Under the pieces are notes generated by a model that searched no databases, had not been told where the DNA came from, and worked only from the letters and a program-made list of their open reading frames with translations. 8,057 nucleotides of DNA, taken from assembly GCA_028289805.1 (NCBI GenBank), contig JANQNI010000203.1, positions 1-8,057 of the forward strand, written 5' to 3'. The translations under genes and the position numbers were made by a program. Of this stretch, positions 5,026-8,057 are shown piece by piece; position 1 is the stretch's first letter, and each line of letters opens with the position of its first letter. This stretch comes from Thermoplasmatota archaeon (GTDB lineage Archaea; Thermoplasmatota; E2; JACPAO01; JAHFTW01).

Positions 5026-6279
5026 ATGCCCGAGTTGACCTGCCCTCGGTGCAAGGAGACGGTGGCCCACGCGGAAGGGGAGCCCCCGGTCTGTCCTGCG
5101 TGCGGCCTCGGTGCGCGCGAGGCGGAGCAGGCGGCGAACGCCGTGCCGACCCCGGCGTATCCGGAGCCCGTGGGCGCGGCGCCGGCGGGGGGTTCGGAAA
5201 GCTCCTGGAAGGTCCCCGTCGCCGTCGGAGTCGCCGTCGTCGTGGTCCTGGCGGGGGCCCTCGCGGCGTACCAGTTTCTGGGGAGCGAGCCGTCGGCGTT
5301 GAGCCAGGAGGAGGCGGAGGAGGCCGCGCGCCTCGCCATGTCGGGCCTGGCCCACGACCTGGAGGCCCCCGACGGGGGCGAGCTGCGGAGCATGGAGGGG
5401 TCGTTCGAGTTCTCCAGCGACGACTTCGGCAGTGGCACCATGGAGATGGCCATGGCCTGGGGCAGCGGCGACACGGGGTACGTCCTGTTCGACGTCGCCA
5501 CCAACGGCGGCTTCAGCTTCCGGTTCCGGATGGAGGGGTACTGCACCCCCGAGCGCGACGTGGTGGTCTTCGGGGACACCGTGTACGAGGCCCGGCCCCA
5601 CCCCGAGGGGAGTTGCATGGAGTTGTTGTCGGAGGAGGACGCCAGCCTCGAGATTCCCCAGTTTGACCCGGCGGACCTGCCCGACGGGGCCGAGGTGGAG
5701 GTGACGCCGCACGCCGACGGCTCGGTGACGGCGGCGTTCTCGGACCCGGAGGGCGACTACGTCCTGGAGGTGGACGCCGAGGGCCGCGCCCGCAGCCTCA
5801 GCCTCTCGTCGCCGGAGGGGGAGGGATCGATCGTGGTGGACTACGGTCCCCGGCAGCCCATCGTGATCCCGGAACCGGACGAGCGGTTGCCCAGCACCGT
5901 CTCCGCGTTCTGCTTCCTCTTCGACGGGCGGTGCGAGATGGTCCTGTCGGGCGGCGACGACGCGCCGTGGGAGGACTTCGAGGTGCGCGTCTACGCCGGC
6001 GACGCCGAGGTCGGCGTGGACGCCCCCGAGCAGGTGTTCCCCCTGGCCGCCGGCAACGCGTCGCGCGGCGGCTTCACCATCACCATCCACCCGGACGGCG
6101 ACGGCCTGCTGGGCGACGGCGACACCCTGGACCTGCGCGCCCCCGGCGACGACTACCAGGTGGTCCTGTGGGACACGTGGGCCGACCGCGACGTCCAGGA
6201 CGTCCCCATCCCGGCCCCGGCCCTGGCGTGGTGGCTCGTGGGCCTCGCCGCCGCGGCTTTCGTCCTGCGCCGGCGGTGA
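5026..6279 (+). CDS. Zinc-ribbon membrane protein with extracytoplasmic domain and C-terminal CTERM-like helix
   Basis: A 417-residue membrane protein of no named family that I recognise. Order: zinc ribbon CPRC...CPAC (Cys 6, 9, 23, 26); Pro/Ala linker; transmembrane helix about 63-85; extracytoplasmic domain about 90-285, shared with the two downstream lipoproteins and including YCTPER...C (Cys173 and Cys197, 24 apart) and the block ending HADGSVTA...VVDYGPRQPIVIPEP; a second domain about 290-390 with Cys296/Cys303 and a calcium-loop-like PDGDGLLGDGDT (356-367); then PAPALAWWLVGLAAAAFVL followed by RRR at the extreme C-terminus. That tail resembles archaeosortase-type (PGF/PEF-CTERM-like) signals but lacks a canonical PGF, so it may be a plain anchor. 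The ribbon would be cytoplasmic and the rest outside. ATG 5026 is chosen because the ribbon starts there; the frame is open to 4744, but that part overlaps the tRNA fragment. It is strongly acidic. Confidence 0.85.
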   Translation: MPELTCPRCKETVAHAEGEPPVCPACGLGAREAEQAANAVPTPAYPEPVGAAPAGGSESSWKVPVAVGVAVVVVLAGALAAYQFLGSEPSALSQEEAEEAARLAMSGLAHDLEAPDGGELRSMEGSFEFSSDDFGSGTMEMAMAWGSGDTGYVLFDVATNGGFSFRFRMEGYCTPERDVVVFGDTVYEARPHPEGSCMELLSEEDASLEIPQFDPADLPDGAEVEVTPHADGSVTAAFSDPEGDYVLEVDAEGRARSLSLSSPEGEGSIVVDYGPRQPIVIPEPDERLPSTVSAFCFLFDGRCEMVLSGGDDAPWEDFEVRVYAGDAEVGVDAPEQVFPLAAGNASRGGFTITIHPDGDGLLGDGDTLDLRAPGDDYQVVLWDTWADRDVQDVPIPAPALAWWLVGLAAAAFVLRRR

Positions 6280-6368
6280 GTGGGCCGCGCCCCTTCTCCC
6301 CCTGGCGGCCCCGGGGGCCAGCGGCCACGCCCCGCCCCTTAAGGGGTGCTGCGGCGAGCACGGACTCC
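6280..6368. promoter_or_regulatory. Promoter region with 12-bp palindromic TATA-like element
   Basis: An 89-bp spacer. A GC-only inverted repeat GGCCCCGGGGGCC (6307-6319) may help end the upstream transcript. The perfect palindrome CCCCTTAAGGGG (6335-6346) is the only AT-containing core in the spacer; its TTAA is centred 28.5 nt before ATG 6369. The next gene downstream has TTAA at exactly the same distance, so both are read as BRE/TATA elements of leaderless promoters. Confidence 0.45.
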
Positions 6369-7109
6369 ATGCACGCGCGCAGACTCGGCACACGGGCCAC
6401 GCTCCTCGCGCTCGCCCTCGCGGCGACCGTCCTGGTGGGATGCAGCGGACCGGGGGGCGGCGGAGGCGACGCCCCGGCCAGCGACCTGGGCCCGGAGGAG
6501 GCCGAACAGCGCGCGGAGAACGCCCTGGCGGACTTCCAGGCCAGCCTCGCGGACCCCATCCACGGTGACCTGAAGGGCATCGAGGGGACCTTCACGGCGC
6601 CCCTGGAGCCCGGCAACCCCGCCGCCGGCACCCAGGAGGTCGACCTGGTCTGGGAGTGGGGCAGCAACGACGTGGTCCACATGCGGCTCACCACGGACGC
6701 ACCGGAGGCCGTCGGCGCGGACACCGTCGCCGTCTGGTGTTCCCCCGGCCGCATGGTGTTCCAGTTCGGCGACGCGGTCTTCGAGGCGACCGACGAGGGC
6801 GGGCAGGACTGCCTGCACGCCGACGAGGCCGGCGACGACCCGCTCGCGTTCGCCGAGAAGGTCCCGGGCTTCGACACGGACGTGGAGGCCCACCCCGACG
6901 GCAGCGTCACCGCCACCTACCGCGACGGCGAGGGCAACGTCGGCACGTTCCACGTCGACGCGGCGGGCCGCCTGACGGAGGTGGACGTGGAGGGCCCCGA
7001 GTACGTGGGGCACCTCGTCGTCGTGTACGGCGAGCGGGAGCCCATCGAGGTGCCGGAGGCCAGCGGCGACCTCGGCGACCTCTTCGAGGGCCTCGGGAAC
7101 CTCGCGTAG
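6369..7109 (+). CDS. Lipoprotein of the conserved Cys-pair family (paralogue 2)
   Basis: A 246-residue predicted lipoprotein, function unknown. MHARRLGTRATLLALALAAT leads into lipobox LVGC (Cys25), then a Gly-rich linker. Residues about 42-235 align with the extracytoplasmic domain of the upstream zinc-ribbon protein: EEAEQRAENAL against EEAEEAARLAM, GDLKGIEGTF against GELRSMEGSF, WCSPGR...FGDAVFEA...C against YCTPER...FGDTVYEA...C, and HPDGSVTATY...VVYGEREPIEVPE against HADGSVTAAF...VDYGPRQPIVIPE. Cys124 and Cys148 are 24 residues apart, the same as in the upstream protein, suggesting a disulfide. It lacks the upstream protein's second domain and C-terminal helix. The general pattern (helix, then strands with alternating hydrophobics around a ligand-size cavity) recalls LolA/LppX-type half-barrels, but this is inference. 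ATG 6369 is supported by the signal peptide and the TTAA box 28.5 nt ahead. Confidence 0.85.
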   Translation: MHARRLGTRATLLALALAATVLVGCSGPGGGGGDAPASDLGPEEAEQRAENALADFQASLADPIHGDLKGIEGTFTAPLEPGNPAAGTQEVDLVWEWGSNDVVHMRLTTDAPEAVGADTVAVWCSPGRMVFQFGDAVFEATDEGGQDCLHADEAGDDPLAFAEKVPGFDTDVEAHPDGSVTATYRDGEGNVGTFHVDAAGRLTEVDVEGPEYVGHLVVVYGEREPIEVPEASGDLGDLFEGLGNLA

Positions 7110-7174
7110 CGGCCGGCGACGATGCAACGGCCCGACGAGAAGCCTTAACCGCCTCCCCCCGCCATGGCGCTGCA
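7110..7174 (+). promoter_or_regulatory. Promoter region with TTAA core for the next lipoprotein
   Basis: A 65-bp spacer whose only AT core is AGCCTTAACC (7141-7150); TTAA is centred 28.5 nt before ATG 7175, identical to the spacing at the preceding gene. An out-of-frame ATG at 7164 is not used in this reading. Separate promoters suggest that the paralogues are not one strict operon. Confidence 0.45.
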
Positions 7175-8057
7175 ATGCGTCGGTTGTCCCTGTTGCTCCT
7201 GCTGGTGTTGTTGGCCGCCTCCGCCTCCGGTTGCCTGGGCAAGGAGCGGCTCACCGAGGAGGTGATGACCGAGCGCGCCGCCGCGGCCCTCGCCGCGCTG
7301 GAGGCCGACATCGGCCCCGACGGCCGCATCGCCGGCCTCGACATGACCGGCAGCGTCACCCTCGAGACGACCACCCCTGCCGGCGTCTTCCCCGTCAGCG
7401 TCCAGGCCAGCGCCACCGTCGCATTCGGCACCGCCGCAGACGTGCGCATCGACGGGAAGGTCGCCCGCGTCACCTACGCCGTCTACTGCGACCCCACCCG
7501 CCTCGTCGTCGTCACGGACGGTTTCGAGGCGTACGGCGAGCGGGACGAGGACCTGGAGATGCGCAACCACGCCGGCACCTGCACGGGCGTCGGCGCCGAG
7601 CCGCTGATGGCGGGCCTCGGCGACCTGGACTTCGCCGACCCCAGCCTCCTGACGGGCCACTTCGACCCCGACGCCCTCACCCTCGTCAGCGTGCAGAAGA
7701 CCGACACGAACACCTTCGACGCCGTCTACCAGAGCCAGGGCGCCGCAGGCGTCACCGACGTCACCGTCCACCTCGAGGGTCACGACGTGCGGAGCTTCAC
7801 CGTCGAGAACCCCGAGAGCCGCCTCACCCTCACGCCCGTCTACGGCGAGCGCACGGCCCAGGAGGCCCCCGAGGCGAGCCGGCGCTACCCAGGCCCCGTG
7901 CACGGCACCGGCGAGGCCGACGCCAGCGGCTACCGATTCACCGTCACCCGCGGCAGTGGCGGGCCGCTTTCCGACTACCGCGTCCTGGTCCACGACGGCG
8001 GCGCGGCGGGCTGCAGCCGCGTGCCGGAGACGCGGGCGGACTTCGCCCTCGCCGACG
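7175..8057 (+). CDS. Lipoprotein of the conserved Cys-pair family (paralogue 3, 3' end outside window)
   Basis: The frame is open from ATG 7175 to the window edge (294 codons, no stop). MRRLSLLLLLVLLAASASGC is a classic lipoprotein signal with lipobox ASGC (Cys20). It is a more divergent member of the same family: TERAAAALAALEADIGPDGR-I-AGLDMTG at the N-terminal helix, YCDPTR...DGFEAYG...C (Cys105 and Cys136, 31 apart, with a 7-residue insertion relative to the other two), and a closing LTLTPVYGER block. A further domain starts at about 245 (YRFTVTRGSGGPLSDYRVLV) and contains Cys280; it may correspond to the second domain of the zinc-ribbon protein. The C-terminal anchor, if any, is beyond the window. 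Function unknown; a surface-exposed ligand-binding role is a guess from fold-like pattern only. Confidence 0.83.
   Translation, partial: MRRLSLLLLLVLLAASASGCLGKERLTEEVMTERAAAALAALEADIGPDGRIAGLDMTGSVTLETTTPAGVFPVSVQASATVAFGTAADVRIDGKVARVTYAVYCDPTRLVVVTDGFEAYGERDEDLEMRNHAGTCTGVGAEPLMAGLGDLDFADPSLLTGHFDPDALTLVSVQKTDTNTFDAVYQSQGAAGVTDVTVHLEGHDVRSFTVENPESRLTLTPVYGERTAQEAPEASRRYPGPVHGTGEADASGYRFTVTRGSGGPLSDYRVLVHDGGAAGCSRVPETRADFALAD

Noticed and set aside
4996..6393. Long minus-strand open frame (465 codons) opposite the zinc-ribbon gene
   Set aside because: Its translation is dominated by Arg, Gly, Ala, Val and His as expected from the complement of a GC-rich gene, while the plus strand shows a zinc ribbon, membrane helices and paralogy.
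7145..7993. Minus-strand open frame opposite the last lipoprotein
   Set aside because: Val/Gly/Ala/Asp-rich shadow; the plus strand has a clear signal peptide and family motifs.

Overview
The window looks like a GC-rich euryarchaeal chromosome, most likely Thermoplasmatota-like. The lineage is inferred from several signs. Two tRNA-Glu genes have archaeal sequence features and no encoded CCA. AT-rich TATA-like boxes lie about 25-29 nt ahead of several start codons, as expected for leaderless transcripts. Secreted proteins are acidic and lipobox-anchored, and one membrane protein combines an N-terminal zinc ribbon with a C-terminal helix ending in RRR, like an archaeosortase-type tail. A haloarchaeon or another GC-rich archaeon cannot be excluded from sequence alone.

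Layout, left to right. (1) Bases 1-1222 are the 3' part of uvrA, the damage-recognition ATPase of nucleotide excision repair. (2) Bases 1270-1438 hold two identical tRNA-Glu(CTC) genes 23 nt apart. (3) Bases 1439-2983 are a less GC-rich, gene-poor stretch. It has two 25-bp palindromes, a possible small minus-strand gene, a possible decayed plus-strand gene and one intact SnoaL-like (NTF2-fold) gene, and it ends in a 15-bp copy of the tRNA 3' end. (4) Bases 2984-4882 hold one secreted Asp-box (BNR, sialidase-like) beta-propeller lipoprotein and end in a second, longer copy of the tRNA T-arm and acceptor 3' strand. (5) From 5026 to the window edge there are three co-oriented, divergent paralogues: a zinc-ribbon membrane protein and two lipoproteins. 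They share an extracytoplasmic domain with a conserved cysteine pair.

The central reading is that the tRNA-Glu locus has been an integration target at least twice. Each event would have left a displaced tRNA 3' end as its far boundary, giving two nested cargo islands (SnoaL-like gene; Asp-box lipoprotein) that no longer carry a recognisable integrase. The paralogue array to the right is a separate point of interest: an unnamed family of surface proteins, anchored in different ways and expanded in tandem. No CRISPR array, rRNA, complete insertion sequence or replication origin was seen.
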